From positions 496,001 to 560,000 of the forward strand of contig NZ_SDLR01000004.1 in NCBI RefSeq assembly GCF_004522215.1: a stretch of DNA of 64,000 nucleotides, read 5' to 3'. The notes below the pieces were generated by a model. The model made no database searches, was not told where the DNA came from, and saw only the letters and a list, made by a program, of their open reading frames with translations. A program made the translations under genes and the position numbers. Source of the DNA: Ammoniphilus sp. YIM 78166 (GTDB lineage: Bacteria > Bacillota > Bacilli > Aneurinibacillales > RAOX-1). Shown here piece after piece: positions 1-9,416 of this stretch; the first letter of the stretch is position 1; each line of letters starts with the position of its first letter.

Positions 1-28
1 TTGTGTAGCGAACTGCTTTAGACAGACC

Positions 29-57
29 TTGAAACGCCAAGCTCATCATATTATAGT
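29..57 (+). promoter_or_regulatory. Candidate sigma-A promoter of the sigma-54 activator gene
   Basis: TTGAAA (29-34), 17-nt spacer, TATAGT (52-57). Transcription would begin near 64, leaving a leader of about 68 nt before the ATG at 132. This also argues against the in-frame GTG at 72 as the translation start, because it would lie only about 8 nt into the transcript. Confidence 0.55.
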
Positions 58-131
58 AGAGTAAAGGATTTGTGCCGGAAAATGGGCATGAGGATGGAGA
101 TTCAGCAGCTTGTCCAAGTGGAGGTCATAAC

Positions 132-1562
132 ATGAAGCAAAGAACCGTTACGCACGAGATGTTGGAAGCCATTCTAGGAGCCATTGATGAAGGAATTCAC
201 GTGGTGGATAGCCAAGGGATTACGATCTACTATAATCATGTAGCGGCGAAGCTAGATGGACTATCGGTAGAGGAGGTTATGGGCAAGCATCTTCTCGATG
301 TATTTCCGTCGTTGGATGATGACACCAGCACATTGATAAAAGTAATTGAGAGTCAAGAGCCGATCTATCACCAGCACCAACGCTACACCAATATGAAAGG
401 AAAACAAGTGATTACCGTCAATACGTCCTTACCCATCTGGGTAGACGGCGAATTGGTAGGAGCGGTGGAAGTGGCGAAAGACATCTCGAAAGTAAAAGAG
501 CTTTCAGAGAAGCTTGTAGACCTTCAAGCTCAGATTGTTCAACGAAACCAACTTCCTAAAAAAAAGAAAATGGCTTCAAAAGAAGAAACGGCGGCGAAAT
601 ATACGTTTACAGACCTTATATCTCGGAGCCGTGCTATGGATCGAGTAAAGAAAACCGGGGAAAAGGCGGCCCAGACTCCCTCCCCGATCTTGATCATGGG
701 AGAAACGGGGACAGGGAAAGAACTATTGGTTCAATCGATTCATAATGCTTCTCCTCGCAGATATGCCCCATTTATTGCACAGAATTGTGCAGCCCTTCCA
801 ACGACTTTATTAGAAGGTATTCTTTTTGGCACGGTTAAAGGAAGCTTTACGGGAGCGGAGGATCGTCCCGGGTTGTTTGAATTGGCAGATGAAGGAACGT
901 TATTCTTAGATGAGATCAATAGCATGCCGTTGGAGCTTCAAGCGAAGCTCTTGCGGGTGATTCAGGAAAACCAGGTACGGCGTGTAGGAGGATCTAAGGA
1001 AACCCCTATAGATGTGCGGATTATAGCAGCTCTAAATGAGGATCCTCAACAAGCTGTAAGGGAAAATCGGCTTCGATCGGATCTGTTTTACCGTCTCAAT
1101 GTGGTAGCTTTGGAACTGCCTCCACTAAGAGAAAGAATAGAAGATATTCCGCTCCTTACCCAACATTTTATCAAAAAGTTTAACTATCGTTTCGGAAAAC
1201 TAGTTACAGGTCTTCATCCTGATGCAGAGGCTGTTTTGTTCCAGCATAGCTGGCCAGGTAATGTACGTGAGTTAGAGCATGCGATTGAGGCGGCTATGAA
1301 TCTCGTCGAAGGTGATATCATTGAAGTGGACGATTTGCCGTATTATTTGCAGCATGTCCCATCGGGAATTCATCGAGAAGCACAGCCAATGGTCCCACCC
1401 GTATACGTGGGAGTATCGCTTCCAGAAGCCTTACAACGAGTAGAAGAACAGATGATTCGAGAGGCGCTTGCGGAAACAGACGGAAATATCATGCAGGCGG
1501 CTAAAAGGTTAGGGATTCCAAGACAAACCCTACAGTATAAGATAGCGAAGCTGGATTCTTGA
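132..1562 (+). CDS. PAS-domain sigma-54-dependent transcriptional activator (RocR-like)
   Basis: A bacterial enhancer-binding protein that would hydrolyse ATP to open sigma-54 promoters. An N-terminal PAS domain (about residues 10-115) probably senses a ligand. The AAA+ domain shows Walker A GETGTGKE (190-197), a GSFTGA form of the sigma-54 contact loop (237-242) and Walker B LFLDEI (257-262). The C-terminus carries a Fis-type helix-turn-helix (AAKRLGIPRQTLQYKI). I chose ATG 132 (476 aa) because GGAGGT lies 6 nt upstream (120-125). An in-frame GTG at 72 would add 20 residues with a poor ribosome site. Its position directly before a sigma-54 promoter and kamA suggests it activates lysine 2,3-aminomutase expression, with lysine or a derivative as a possible effector. 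That last point is inference. Confidence 0.9.
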   Translation: MKQRTVTHEMLEAILGAIDEGIHVVDSQGITIYYNHVAAKLDGLSVEEVMGKHLLDVFPSLDDDTSTLIKVIESQEPIYHQHQRYTNMKGKQVITVNTSLPIWVDGELVGAVEVAKDISKVKELSEKLVDLQAQIVQRNQLPKKKKMASKEETAAKYTFTDLISRSRAMDRVKKTGEKAAQTPSPILIMGETGTGKELLVQSIHNASPRRYAPFIAQNCAALPTTLLEGILFGTVKGSFTGAEDRPGLFELADEGTLFLDEINSMPLELQAKLLRVIQENQVRRVGGSKETPIDVRIIAALNEDPQQAVRENRLRSDLFYRLNVVALELPPLRERIEDIPLLTQHFIKKFNYRFGKLVTGLHPDAEAVLFQHSWPGNVRELEHAIEAAMNLVEGDIIEVDDLPYYLQHVPSGIHREAQPMVPPVYVGVSLPEALQRVEEQMIREALAETDGNIMQAAKRLGIPRQTLQYKIAKLDS

Positions 1563-1619
1563 GGATTTAGGAGGATACGGTAATATTTGAATGGATAGTC
1601 ACTCGCAAGGCGGCGAAAC

Positions 1620-1666
1620 CTGGGTACTCTAACCTCTAAAAAGAGGTGGAGGATCCAGTTTTTTTT
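1620..1666 (+). terminator. Intrinsic terminator of the activator gene
   Basis: CTGGGT (1620-1625) pairs with ATCCAG (1653-1658), CTC with GAG, and ACCTCT (1632-1637) with AGAGGT (1642-1647) around an AAAA loop. A run of eight T follows. It separates the regulator transcript from the kamA promoter that begins 2 nt later. Confidence 0.8.
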
Positions 1667-1667
1667 A

Positions 1668-1684
1668 TTGGCATCATTTTTGCA
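1668..1684 (+). promoter_or_regulatory. Sigma-54 (-24/-12) promoter of kamA
   Basis: TTGGCAT (1668-1674), then CATTT, then TTTGCA ending at 1684. GG (1670-1671) and GC (1682-1683) are separated by exactly 10 nt, as sigma-54 requires. This matches the TTGGCAC-N5-TTGC consensus at nearly every position. Transcription would start near 1695, about 70 nt before kamA. Confidence 0.85.
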
Positions 1685-1763
1685 TTAATAATTAGTGGTG
1701 TAGTTTCAATCGTGTTGAAGTTCCGTCCATTACCTTACCTAAGACCGAGGAGGTTGATGATAG

Positions 1764-3149
1764 ATGTTAATCAATAGAAGGCATTGGAGTGAGGTTGAGC
1801 TTTGGAAGGATGTTACAGAAGAGCAGTGGAATGATTGGCTATGGCAATTGACCAATACCATAAGGACCGTAGAGCAGTTAAAGAAAGTCGTGAATCTAAC
1901 CCCTGAGGAAGAAGAAGGGGTACGTATCTCAACCCAGACCATTCCATTAAATATTACCCCTTATTACGCTTCACTAATGGATCCTCATGATCCAGAATGC
2001 CCTATCCGCAAGCAATCCGTTCCCATTTCAGCTGAGATTATGAAGACGAGATATGATCTAGAAGATCCTCTTCATGAGGATGAAGACTCCCCCACTCCAG
2101 GACTAACTCATCGCTACCCGGATCGCGTATTATTTCTGATTACCAATCAATGCTCGATGTACTGCCGATATTGTACGCGCCGTCGATTCTCGGGCCAAGT
2201 TGGAATGGGGGTACCTAAAAAACAATTAGATGCAGCGGTAGACTATATCCGAAATAACCCTGAAGTACGGGATGTCTTGCTATCGGGTGGAGATGCTCTG
2301 CTAGTAAATGATCGGATTTTAGAATATGTCATCCGTAACCTGCGAGAAATCCCACATGTCGAAATTATTCGGATTGGAACGCGTGCTCCAGTTGTTTTCC
2401 CACAGCGAATTACGGAAGATCTCTGTACTATGCTGAAAAAATATCATCCGGTATGGTTGAATACACACTTCAATACCTCGCTAGAGATCACGCCAGAAGC
2501 AAAAAAGGCGTGTGAAATGCTCGCAAACGCAGGGGTTCCGCTAGGCAACCAGTCGGTGATCTTAGCCGGTGTGAACGATAGTGTTCATATTATGAAAAAG
2601 CTCATGCATGATCTGGTCAAGATACGAGTACGCCCATACTATATCTACCAGTGTGATTTATCCGAAGGCATTGGTCACTTCCGTGTACCGGTTTCTAAAG
2701 GGTTAGAAATCATTGAGAATCTTCGCGGCCATACTTCCGGCTATGCGGTTCCGGCCTTTGTCGTAGATGCTCCAGGAGGCGGGGGGAAGATTACCTTGCA
2801 GCCGAACTACTTAATTTCTCAAAGCCCCGATAAAGTAGTACTACGTAACTTTGAAGGGGTAATTACCAGCTACCCCGAACCGAAAAATTATGTTCCTGGC
2901 AAAGCAGATGCTTACTTTAATAAGATTTATGCGATCGACCAGCCTAAATCGACCGTAGGCATTGCTGCCTTAATGAATGATGAGAAGTTTAATCTCGTTC
3001 CTGAGGGATTAAGAAGGATGAATAAGCGGGAAAATTACCAAGCAGCAGGAAGCAGTTCTTTGAAGGATCGCAGGGCGAAGCGAGATGAGATGAAGTTAAA
3101 AAAACTGGTCAATGCTAATGATAATAATGAAGAAAAAGCGTCTTCGTAG
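1764..3149 (+). CDS. kamA: Lysine 2,3-aminomutase (radical SAM, PLP-dependent)
   Basis: Converts L-lysine to L-beta-lysine using SAM, a [4Fe-4S] cluster and PLP. The cluster motif is CSMYCRYC (C130, C134, C137). The PLP lysine is K342 in a GGGGK motif. D298 (in QCDLSEG) and D335 (in VVDAPGG) keep the same 37- and 7-residue spacings as the two lysine-binding aspartates and the PLP lysine of the clostridial enzyme. This favours lysine over glutamate as substrate. At 461 aa it is close to the Bacillus YodO/KamA length. AGGAGG at 1748-1753 supports ATG 1764. The gene stands alone here: no beta-lysine acetyltransferase or other lysine-catabolic gene follows, so the fate of beta-lysine cannot be read from this window. 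Transcription is predicted to depend on sigma-54 and the upstream activator. Confidence 0.93.
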   Translation: MLINRRHWSEVELWKDVTEEQWNDWLWQLTNTIRTVEQLKKVVNLTPEEEEGVRISTQTIPLNITPYYASLMDPHDPECPIRKQSVPISAEIMKTRYDLEDPLHEDEDSPTPGLTHRYPDRVLFLITNQCSMYCRYCTRRRFSGQVGMGVPKKQLDAAVDYIRNNPEVRDVLLSGGDALLVNDRILEYVIRNLREIPHVEIIRIGTRAPVVFPQRITEDLCTMLKKYHPVWLNTHFNTSLEITPEAKKACEMLANAGVPLGNQSVILAGVNDSVHIMKKLMHDLVKIRVRPYYIYQCDLSEGIGHFRVPVSKGLEIIENLRGHTSGYAVPAFVVDAPGGGGKITLQPNYLISQSPDKVVLRNFEGVITSYPEPKNYVPGKADAYFNKIYAIDQPKSTVGIAALMNDEKFNLVPEGLRRMNKRENYQAAGSSSLKDRRAKRDEMKLKKLVNANDNNEEKASS

Positions 3150-3173
3150 AGAGGCTGCCAGGAGTGGCTAGAG

Positions 3174-3209
3174 AAATAAAAGGGGGGCATACGCCCCTCT
3201 TTTATTTTT
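3174..3209. terminator. Bidirectional terminator between kamA and the chemoreceptor gene
   Basis: AATAAAAG and GGGG pair with CCCC and CTTTTATT around a short loop. T-rich flanks lie on both strands, so it can serve kamA from the left and the minus-strand chemoreceptor gene from the right. Confidence 0.8.
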
Positions 3210-4893
3210 AGACTTTAAAATGCTCCACAGCCCGCTTTAATTCAGAAGCCATGGCACTTGTTTCCTCAGCGCTTGCTGATACGGTCTGCATGGAAGCAGA
3301 AGTTTCTTGGATCGCAGCCGATACTTCTTCCGCGTTTGCGGCTGTATTCTCAATCACGCTTGCTAAGGAATTAATCAACTCTACGATTTTCTCGGAGGTG
3401 GCCACTTCAGCGGTGGTAATATCCGTAATGCTATTCACCTGCTCAAGTGCATGACCTACGGCAGTTAAAATGTTTTCTAAAGCGTTTCCGGCCTGTGCGA
3501 CGATGTTGGTGCCTTCTTCTACCTCTAAGCGGTTTTCTTGCATGGAGGCGACGACATCGACCATACTCTTGGAAATCTTATGAATGAGATCGGAAACTTT
3601 AGTAGCTCCATCATTAGATTGCTCCGCGAGCTTGCGTACTTCTTCGGCTACTACGGCAAAGCCTCGGCCATGCTCTCCCGCTCTAGCCGCCTCTATTGAA
3701 GCGTTTAACGCTAAAAGGTTGGTTTGCGCGGCAATGCTTGTAATCATGTTGGTGATGGCCTGAATTTCCTTGGTGTATTGATTCAAGGTTGTAATGAGTT
3801 CTTCCATTTGGAGGGTTCGGGACTGAATGCTGTCCATCTTCTGGACGGTATGATCGACAATCTTCTTCCCTTCGGTTGCTGTATGGAAGGTAGACTCTGA
3901 ATTTTTTTGCGCGTCTGTTGCTTTTTGTTTGGCAATTTGAATGAGAGAAGACAACTCTAGTAAAACCTTAGATGCATCTAGTACAGAATGGTTCCCATTC
4001 TCGGCAGCAGCCGCTACGTCGCTCGTACTGTGCGAGATTTCTCCCACGGCTGAAGTCACCTGTTCAGCGGAAGCAGCCATTTGTTCCGAGGCTGCGGCGA
4101 GTTCATCTGCTGATGTTCTCGTTGTTCCAACTAAGTGCCGCAGATTATGAACCATTTGGTTAAAAGAAGCAGCAAGTTCACTGATTTCGTCTTTACTATT
4201 CGTTTTAATCTCATCAATGGTTAAATCACCCAAGGAGATACGATTGGCCTCTTCGGACAGCCTGACAATCGGTATAGATATTTTTCTTCCCGCAATCCAG
4301 CCAATCACGACAGCTGCAAGTGCGGCTACTAAAATCACAATACCTAGAATAATAGCCGAAGTGTTGAACTTTTGATGATTCGCTTCTAAGGCTTGTATCG
4401 CGTATTTTTCGTTCATATCGATGAGGACAAGCAGTGCATCACTAGCTTTAGTGAACGGTTCGCGTCCCTTTTTAAGCCCCTCTAGAGCTTCTGGATAATT
4501 TCCTTGGCGAATGAGTCCAATGTTTAACTTCACTCGCTCCGAAAACTGGTCCCAACTCGTTGTAAATTCCTCAAATTGGGCTTGTTCATTAGCCGACATT
4601 TTGGTCTGCTCATAAGCTGAAATTAGTTCATGAATTTGAACGAGGTTTTTTTCAGCAGCCTCTGTGAAAGTATGATCTTGATTCAAAACGGCTTGGAGCA
4701 TCTGGACGCGGGTATTTTCCGCTAGCTTGCTCATCTTGCCTAGCTTGGACATCGGAAGCATTTGGTATGCAAAAATTTGTTCCCCGTTGTTATTGATGGT
4801 ATAAGCGGTATATATCGAATATACTCCCAGTCCCAACATAATAGCCACAATAAATAAAAACGATAAGATCAACTTCTTTGTTATCTTGGCCAT
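3208..4893 (-). CDS. Methyl-accepting chemotaxis protein with 4-helix-bundle type sensor
   Basis: A 561-aa transmembrane chemoreceptor. TM1 lies at about residues 8-29, followed by an extracellular helical sensor region of about 145 residues, TM2 (about 178-202), a HAMP domain and the cytoplasmic signalling rod. The conserved hairpin tip ([20 protein letters not shown], continuing [16 protein letters not shown]) binds CheA/CheW. AGAGG stands 6 nt before the start. A TATAAT-like -10 lies upstream on the minus strand (4945-4950), but I see no convincing sigma-D promoter. The ligand is unknown. It is convergent with kamA and shares its terminator. Confidence 0.92.
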   Translation of the reverse strand: MAKITKKLILSFLFIVAIMLGLGVYSIYTAYTINNNGEQIFAYQMLPMSKLGKMSKLAENTRVQMLQAVLNQDHTFTEAAEKNLVQIHELISAYEQTKMSANEQAQFEEFTTSWDQFSERVKLNIGLIRQGNYPEALEGLKKGREPFTKASDALLVLIDMNEKYAIQALEANHQKFNTSAIILGIVILVAALAAVVIGWIAGRKISIPIVRLSEEANRISLGDLTIDEIKTNSKDEISELAASFNQMVHNLRHLVGTTRTSADELAAASEQMAASAEQVTSAVGEISHSTSDVAAAAENGNHSVLDASKVLLELSSLIQIAKQKATDAQKNSESTFHTATEGKKIVDHTVQKMDSIQSRTLQMEELITTLNQYTKEIQAITNMITSIAAQTNLLALNASIEAARAGEHGRGFAVVAEEVRKLAEQSNDGATKVSDLIHKISKSMVDVVASMQENRLEVEEGTNIVAQAGNALENILTAVGHALEQVNSITDITTAEVATSEKIVELINSLASVIENTAANAEEVSAAIQETSASMQTVSASAEETSAMASELKRAVEHFKV

Positions 4894-5003
4894 GTGTAAC
4901 CTCTCCCCTGTGTAATGAAAAAGAACTATCCCCCATATGATTACATTATAGAGATTGAAGGGTCTGCTATTTGTTAAAACTTTTCAACAATTTTACATAA
5001 AAA

Positions 5004-5023
5004 TGAATGAACGACCGTTCACT
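5004..5023 (+). promoter_or_regulatory. FadR/TetR-type operator overlapping the fadF promoter (site A)
   Basis: TGAACG-AC-CGTTCA (5008-5021) is an inverted repeat with 6-bp arms. The wider TGAATGAACGACCGTTCA (5004-5021) resembles the Bacillus FadR box (TGAATGA...TCATTCA). It overlaps the predicted -35 element, a repressor position. Related sites occur at 7279-7296 and 11838-11855. Confidence 0.6.
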
Positions 5024-5046
5024 TTTTACTCGGAATTTGGTATAGT
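5018..5046 (+). promoter_or_regulatory. Candidate sigma-A promoter of the fadF-like gene
   Basis: TTCACT (5018-5023), 17-nt spacer, TATAGT (5041-5046). The -35 lies inside the operator palindrome. Confidence 0.55.
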
Positions 5047-5081
5047 ATTGGTAATCAGAAAATTTTAGGGAGTGAGCGATC

Positions 5082-7160
5082 GTGTTGGACCTAGTGAACT
5101 TTATTGCTTTTCTTGCTGTTACCGGTTATGCTGTCTACCTTTTCGCCCATCTCGTTTACAGTCGAGTTACCTTTATCAGGCTGGGCAAGAAATCCAACCT
5201 AAAGGAAGATACCAAGCAAAGGGTAAACGAAATCATCGTGAACGTGTTTGGACAGAAAAAGCTGATGAAAGATCCCAAGAGCGGAATTATGCACGTGGTT
5301 ATGTTCTATGGTTTTATTATTCTTCAGCTTGGAGCCATTGAACTGATTATCAAAGGTTTTCTTAAAGGCTTTGTATATCCGCTTGGAGCTGCCCATGCCT
5401 TTTTTAGCATCAGCCAAGAGGTTACAGCTTTCTTGGTCCTCCTTGCCGTCCTCTATGCTTACTACCGCCGTTACATTGAAAAATTAAAGCGCCTTAAACG
5501 CGGATTAAAGTCAGGACTCGTCATTATTTTTTTAACTACGTTAATGATCTCCGTGTTTTTAACGCTAGCTTTTGAACATTTATGGGTTGGATACGTTGGA
5601 TTCGTCGCTTATGCGCCGATTTCCTCTGCAATTGCTGGCCTGTTCGCGTGGATGAGCCCAGGTGCAGCCGCCGTCATGTTTTATATTTCCTGGTGGTTAC
5701 ACTTATTGACGTTGTTGACGTTCTTAGTGTACGTCCCTCAATCCAAGCATGCGCACTTGTTCTTTGCCCCCGTTAATGTAGCGATTCGAGATACCAAGCC
5801 GGTAGGGAAATTAACCTCCATTGATTTTGAAGACGAAACGCAAGAAACCTACGGGGTAGGAAAGATCGAAGATTTCCGCCAAAACCAGCTCGTTGACCTA
5901 TACGCTTGCGTAGAGTGTGGTCGCTGTACGAATATGTGTCCGGCCTCAGGTACGGGCAAGACGCTTTCACCCATGGATTTAATTGTAAAGATGAGAGACC
6001 ACTTGACGGAAAAAGGGGCTGTCGTGACCTCCCGCACACCGTGGATGCCTGGATTCGTATTCCCTGGGTCCAAAGGAAACCAGCTGGCTTTGCAGGCCTC
6101 CGAAGTCGCAGCCACAAGTGAAGTATCTCCTATAGAAGCTCTTGAATATAATGTGAATCTGATCGGGGATGTCATTACGGAAGAAGAACTCTGGGCTTGT
6201 ACGACCTGTCGCAACTGTGAGGACCAATGTCCGGTAGCGAATGAGCATGTAGAAAAGATTGTAGACATGAGACGTTACCTCGTGTTAACCGAAGGAAGCA
6301 TGCCGCATGAAGCGACTCGTTACTTCCAGAACATTGAGCGTCAGAGCAATCCGTGGGGAATCAACCGTAAAGAACGGATCAAGTGGCGCGAGGAACGTGA
6401 AGATATTGAGGTGCCTACAGTTAATGAGATAGAGGAATTTGACTACCTGTTCTGGGTCGGTTCGATGGGATCCTTTGATAAGAGAAGCCAAAAAATTGCC
6501 CAATCTTTCGCGAAAATTCTAAACGTAGCGGGCGTAAAATTTGCTATTCTAGGTAATGAAGAGCGAAATTCAGGGGATACAGCGCGCAGAATGGGGAACG
6601 AATTCTTATTCCAGCAGCTTGCCCAAGAGAATATTGCTAATTTCCAGGCTTATGAAGTGAAAAAAATTGTGACGATTGATCCTCATGCCTACAACACCTT
6701 CAAGCATGAATATCCGGAATTCGGATTGGAAGCGGAGATCTATCATCATACAGAACTGATTCATCAATTGATTCAAGAAGGGCGAATCAAACCGACAAAA
6801 GAAGTGAAAGAAGCTATCGCTTACCATGATTCGTGTTACATGGGACGCTATAACGAGGTTTACGACATTCCGCGTGAAATTCTAAAATCGATTCCGGGAG
6901 TCCAAGTGCTAGAGATGGAGCGAAACCGTGAGGATGCGATGTGCTGTGGAGCCGGCGGCGGGATGATGTGGATGGAAGAAACGCAAGGGAAAAGGGTGAA
7001 TGTGGAGCGGACAGAGCAAGCCCTTAGCTTGAAGCCAACCACGATTGGAAGCAACTGTCCATATTGCTTAACCATGCTAAGTGACGGAACCAAAGCAAAA
7101 GAAGTGGAAGAACAAGTAAAAACATTGGATATTGCAGAAATAGTGGAAAAATCACTATAG
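5082..7160 (+). CDS. fadF: FadF/EtfD-like membrane Fe-S oxidoreductase (ETF to menaquinone)
   Basis: A 692-aa protein likely to pass electrons from ETF, reduced by acyl-CoA dehydrogenases, to the quinone pool. The N-terminal half has about five membrane helices (about 3-23, 72-92, 110-128, 145-165, 195-217), as in NarI-like subunits. Two [4Fe-4S] motifs follow: CVECGRCTNMCP (C276, C279, C282, C286) and CTTCRNCEDQCP (C373, C376, C379, C383). The C-terminus carries a heterodisulfide-reductase CCG domain with CCGAGGG and NCPYC. The start is GTG, with AGGGAG 9 nt upstream. The gene leads an acyl-CoA catabolic block, as B. subtilis fadF (ywjF) lies close to acdA, rpoE and pyrG. The operator over its promoter predicts repression in the absence of long-chain acyl-CoA. 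Confidence 0.88.
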   Translation: MLDLVNFIAFLAVTGYAVYLFAHLVYSRVTFIRLGKKSNLKEDTKQRVNEIIVNVFGQKKLMKDPKSGIMHVVMFYGFIILQLGAIELIIKGFLKGFVYPLGAAHAFFSISQEVTAFLVLLAVLYAYYRRYIEKLKRLKRGLKSGLVIIFLTTLMISVFLTLAFEHLWVGYVGFVAYAPISSAIAGLFAWMSPGAAAVMFYISWWLHLLTLLTFLVYVPQSKHAHLFFAPVNVAIRDTKPVGKLTSIDFEDETQETYGVGKIEDFRQNQLVDLYACVECGRCTNMCPASGTGKTLSPMDLIVKMRDHLTEKGAVVTSRTPWMPGFVFPGSKGNQLALQASEVAATSEVSPIEALEYNVNLIGDVITEEELWACTTCRNCEDQCPVANEHVEKIVDMRRYLVLTEGSMPHEATRYFQNIERQSNPWGINRKERIKWREEREDIEVPTVNEIEEFDYLFWVGSMGSFDKRSQKIAQSFAKILNVAGVKFAILGNEERNSGDTARRMGNEFLFQQLAQENIANFQAYEVKKIVTIDPHAYNTFKHEYPEFGLEAEIYHHTELIHQLIQEGRIKPTKEVKEAIAYHDSCYMGRYNEVYDIPREILKSIPGVQVLEMERNREDAMCCGAGGGMMWMEETQGKRVNVERTEQALSLKPTTIGSNCPYCLTMLSDGTKAKEVEEQVKTLDIAEIVEKSL

Positions 7161-7181
7161 AAAATGGAAACCATTTGGATG

Positions 7182-7240
7182 TATAATATAGGTAATAAGG
7201 GGTGCCCGATGCAGCGTCATCGGGCCAACCGTTTGGACGC
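7182..7240 (+). other. Unexplained structured intergenic segment
   Basis: A TATAAT (7182-7187) is followed by a strong hairpin, GCCCGATG (7204-7211) pairing with CATCGGGC (7218-7225) across a 6-nt loop, and by a smaller CCAA...TTGG element. A terminator follows at 7243. It could be the 3' end of the fadF mRNA or a small independent RNA. No good -35 element is visible and no riboswitch class is recognised. Confidence 0.4.
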
Positions 7241-7242
7241 TT

Positions 7243-7265
7243 AAGCTTCTAGAAGCTTTTTTTTT
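7243..7265 (+). terminator. Intrinsic terminator after the fadF-like gene
   Basis: A perfect palindrome, AAGCTTCT/AGAAGCTT (7243-7258), runs straight into a T tract (7257-7265). Confidence 0.75.
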
Positions 7266-7278
7266 CAACCTTGCAACG

Positions 7279-7296
7279 AATGAGCGGTCAGTCAGT
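7279..7296 (+). promoter_or_regulatory. Operator-like site upstream of the thiolase operon (site B)
   Basis: AATGAGCGGTCAGTCAGT matches the reverse complement of site A at 13 of 18 positions. It lies between a TTGCAA (7271-7276) and an AT-rich -10 region (about 7296-7301, spacing not ideal), about 35 nt before the thiolase start. Confidence 0.5.
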
Positions 7297-7330
7297 AATG
7301 TTGATGAATAGAAGATAGGGGGCAAGGACA

Positions 7331-8512
7331 ATGGGGAAAAGTGTGATCGTAAGCGCGGCTAGAACACCTTTCGGAAAGTTCGGCGGAGCATTGAAGGAAT
7401 TACAAGCCGTTGACTTAGGTGCCGTTGTGATGAAGGAAGCTTTGTCACGTGCTGCGATAGACGGGGATCAAGTGGATGAAGTGATTATGGGAATGGTGGT
7501 TCAAGCGGGCGCAGGACAAATTCCCTCTCGCCAAGCCGCGCGAAAAGCAGGATTGCCATGGGAGGTTCAATCCGAAACGATCAATAAAGTATGCGCTTCC
7601 GGTCTTCGAGCGGTGACGCTTGCAGATCAAATTATTCGTGCTGGGGATGCGGACGTTATCGTTGCAGGCGGAATGGAAAGCATGAGCAATGTACCCTATG
7701 CGATGCCCCACGGCCGTTGGGGACTTCGCATGGGGGATGCAACCATGAAGGACCTGATGGTGTTTGATGGACTGACTTGTGCCTTTCAGAATGTTCATAT
7801 GGCGGTCCATGGCAGTACCGTAGCTGCGGAATACGGAATTGCGCGTGAGGACCAAGATGCGTGGGCGATGCGCAGCCATCAGCGAGCCGTTCAAGCGATA
7901 GAGAGCGGAAGGTTTAAGGAGGAAATTGTCCCGGTTATCATACCCCAGCGAAAAGGGGACCCTCGAGTTGTAGATACGGATGAGGCACCGCGTAAAGATA
8001 CGAGCTTGGAATCGTTGGCTAAGCTTTCCCCCATTTTTGTGAAGGACGGTACGGTAACGGCAGGTAACGCTCCTGGGGTGAATGATGGGGCGGGTGCCAT
8101 GGTCATCATGTCAGAGGAAAAGGCCCAAGCGCTTGGTAAGAAGCCTTTAGCGACTATTTTAGGTCATGCGGCTGTGGGGCAGGATGCCCCCTATATTGCA
8201 ACAACCCCTGGCTTGGCTATCCAGAAGCTATTAAATAAAATGGGATATTCCATAGAGGATATTGATTTATTTGAAGTAAATGAGGCCTTCGCAGCGGTAA
8301 CGCTCACGAGCGGTAAGATCGTAGGCTGGGATCCTGAAAAGGTGAATGTCAATGGAGGAGCCATTGCTCTAGGCCACCCGATTGGGGCAAGTGGAGCACG
8401 AATTATCATGACTCTCGTCTATGAGTTGCAACGCCGAGGCGGTGGGCTAGGGATTGCCGCTATTTGCAGCGGAGCTGCCCAAGGAGATGCTATTCTAGTA
8501 AAAGTAGTCTAA
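7331..8512 (+). CDS. Acetyl-CoA C-acetyltransferase (thiolase)
   Basis: Performs the last step of beta-oxidation, acetoacetyl-CoA plus CoA to two acetyl-CoA, or the reverse condensation. At 393 aa it has the usual length. The nucleophilic cysteine is C88 ([10 protein letters not shown]), the catalytic histidine H349 ([16 protein letters not shown]) and the second cysteine C379 ([10 protein letters not shown]). It is the first gene of a four-gene run, thiolase, hydroxyacyl-CoA dehydrogenase and two acyl-CoA dehydrogenases, resembling the mmgABC arrangement. It is preceded by a FadR-like operator. A second thiolase of similar size is encoded at 54972-56162. Confidence 0.93.
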   Translation: MGKSVIVSAARTPFGKFGGALKELQAVDLGAVVMKEALSRAAIDGDQVDEVIMGMVVQAGAGQIPSRQAARKAGLPWEVQSETINKVCASGLRAVTLADQIIRAGDADVIVAGGMESMSNVPYAMPHGRWGLRMGDATMKDLMVFDGLTCAFQNVHMAVHGSTVAAEYGIAREDQDAWAMRSHQRAVQAIESGRFKEEIVPVIIPQRKGDPRVVDTDEAPRKDTSLESLAKLSPIFVKDGTVTAGNAPGVNDGAGAMVIMSEEKAQALGKKPLATILGHAAVGQDAPYIATTPGLAIQKLLNKMGYSIEDIDLFEVNEAFAAVTLTSGKIVGWDPEKVNVNGGAIALGHPIGASGARIIMTLVYELQRRGGGLGIAAICSGAAQGDAILVKVV

Positions 8513-8541
8513 CTAATGAATGGAATAAGGGAGAGGTTTGG

Positions 8542-9393
8542 ATGAGTATTCAAAAGTTTATGGTTATAGGTGCAGGACAAATGGGGAGTGGAATTGCTCA
8601 AGTAGCAGCTCAAGCCGGTCTTCAAGTCATCTTGAATGATATCAAGCCAGAATTCGTGGAAAAAGGTTTAGCAGGGATCAAAAAGAACTTAGCTCGTGAT
8701 GTGGAGAAAGGGAGAAAGACGCAAGAAGAGGCGGATGGAATCCTTTCTAGATTGACAGCCTCTACGGATGTAACGGATGCCAAAGATGTAGATTTTGTGG
8801 TGGAAGCTATAATCGAACATATGGCGATCAAAACCGAGCTGTTTAAGAAGCTAGACGACATTTGTCCGGCTCATACGATTCTAGCCAGTAATACATCGTC
8901 CCTTCCGATCACGGAAATTGCGGCGGTGACGAAGCGTCCTGAAAAAGTTATTGGCATGCATTTTATGAACCCCGTACCCGTCATGAAGCTGATTGAAGTC
9001 ATTCGCGGGTTGGCAACTTCCGACGATACTTACAGCGCAGTAGAGGATTTGTCCAAAAAAATGGGCAAAGTCCCAGTTGAAGTCAACGACTTCCCTGGCT
9101 TTGTTTCCAACCGTATTCTACTACCAATGATTAATGAAGCTATCTATTGCGTGTATGAGGGAGTCGCTACACCGGAAGCCGTAGATGAGGTCATGAAGCT
9201 GGGAATGAATCACCCGATGGGTCCTTTAACCTTAGCTGACTTTATTGGTTTAGATACTTGTTTATATATTATGGAAGTTCTTCATGAAGGACTAGGGGAC
9301 TCGAAATACCGTCCTTGTCCACTACTACGCAAGTACGTGAAGGCCGGGTGGTTAGGCAAAAAGTCCGGACGCGGATTCTACGTCTACGAATAA
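8542..9393 (+). CDS. hbd: 3-hydroxybutyryl-CoA dehydrogenase
   Basis: NAD(P)-dependent oxidation of 3-hydroxyacyl-CoA to 3-ketoacyl-CoA. The N-terminal Rossmann motif is GAGQMGSG, and the central region shows the family patterns HFMNPVPVM and DFPGFVSNR. The reading frame opens 26 codons earlier, inside the thiolase gene. ATG 8542 is chosen because a strong AGGGAGAGG precedes it by about 5 nt and the product (283 aa) then starts just before the Rossmann fold. It is cotranscribed with the thiolase after a 29-nt gap. Confidence 0.92.
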   Translation: MSIQKFMVIGAGQMGSGIAQVAAQAGLQVILNDIKPEFVEKGLAGIKKNLARDVEKGRKTQEEADGILSRLTASTDVTDAKDVDFVVEAIIEHMAIKTELFKKLDDICPAHTILASNTSSLPITEIAAVTKRPEKVIGMHFMNPVPVMKLIEVIRGLATSDDTYSAVEDLSKKMGKVPVEVNDFPGFVSNRILLPMINEAIYCVYEGVATPEAVDEVMKLGMNHPMGPLTLADFIGLDTCLYIMEVLHEGLGDSKYRPCPLLRKYVKAGWLGKKSGRGFYVYE

Positions 9394-9416
9394 TTCCTAA
9401 GAAAGGAACGAGTGCA

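Noticed and set aside
72..131. Twenty-residue N-terminal extension of the sigma-54 activator from GTG 72
   Set aside because: Only about 8 nt after the predicted transcript start, with a poor ribosome site. ATG 132 has GGAGGT at 6 nt.
1570..1666. Possible riboswitch before kamA (ATGGATAGTCACTCGCAAGG region)
   Set aside because: It shows no match to a class I know. The structured part is explained by a terminator, and the sigma-54 promoter lies downstream, so it would not be in the kamA mRNA.
5849..6268. Long open frames antisense to the fadF-like gene (also similar ones within rho, atpA, atpD, acyl-CoA dehydrogenase genes)
   Set aside because: They lie wholly within well-supported genes, have no ribosome sites, and encode low-complexity or unrecognisable sequence.
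8464..8541. Longer start of the 3-hydroxybutyryl-CoA dehydrogenase overlapping the thiolase gene
   Set aside because: The extension is not family-like. ATG 8542 has a strong ribosome site and starts the Rossmann fold correctly.
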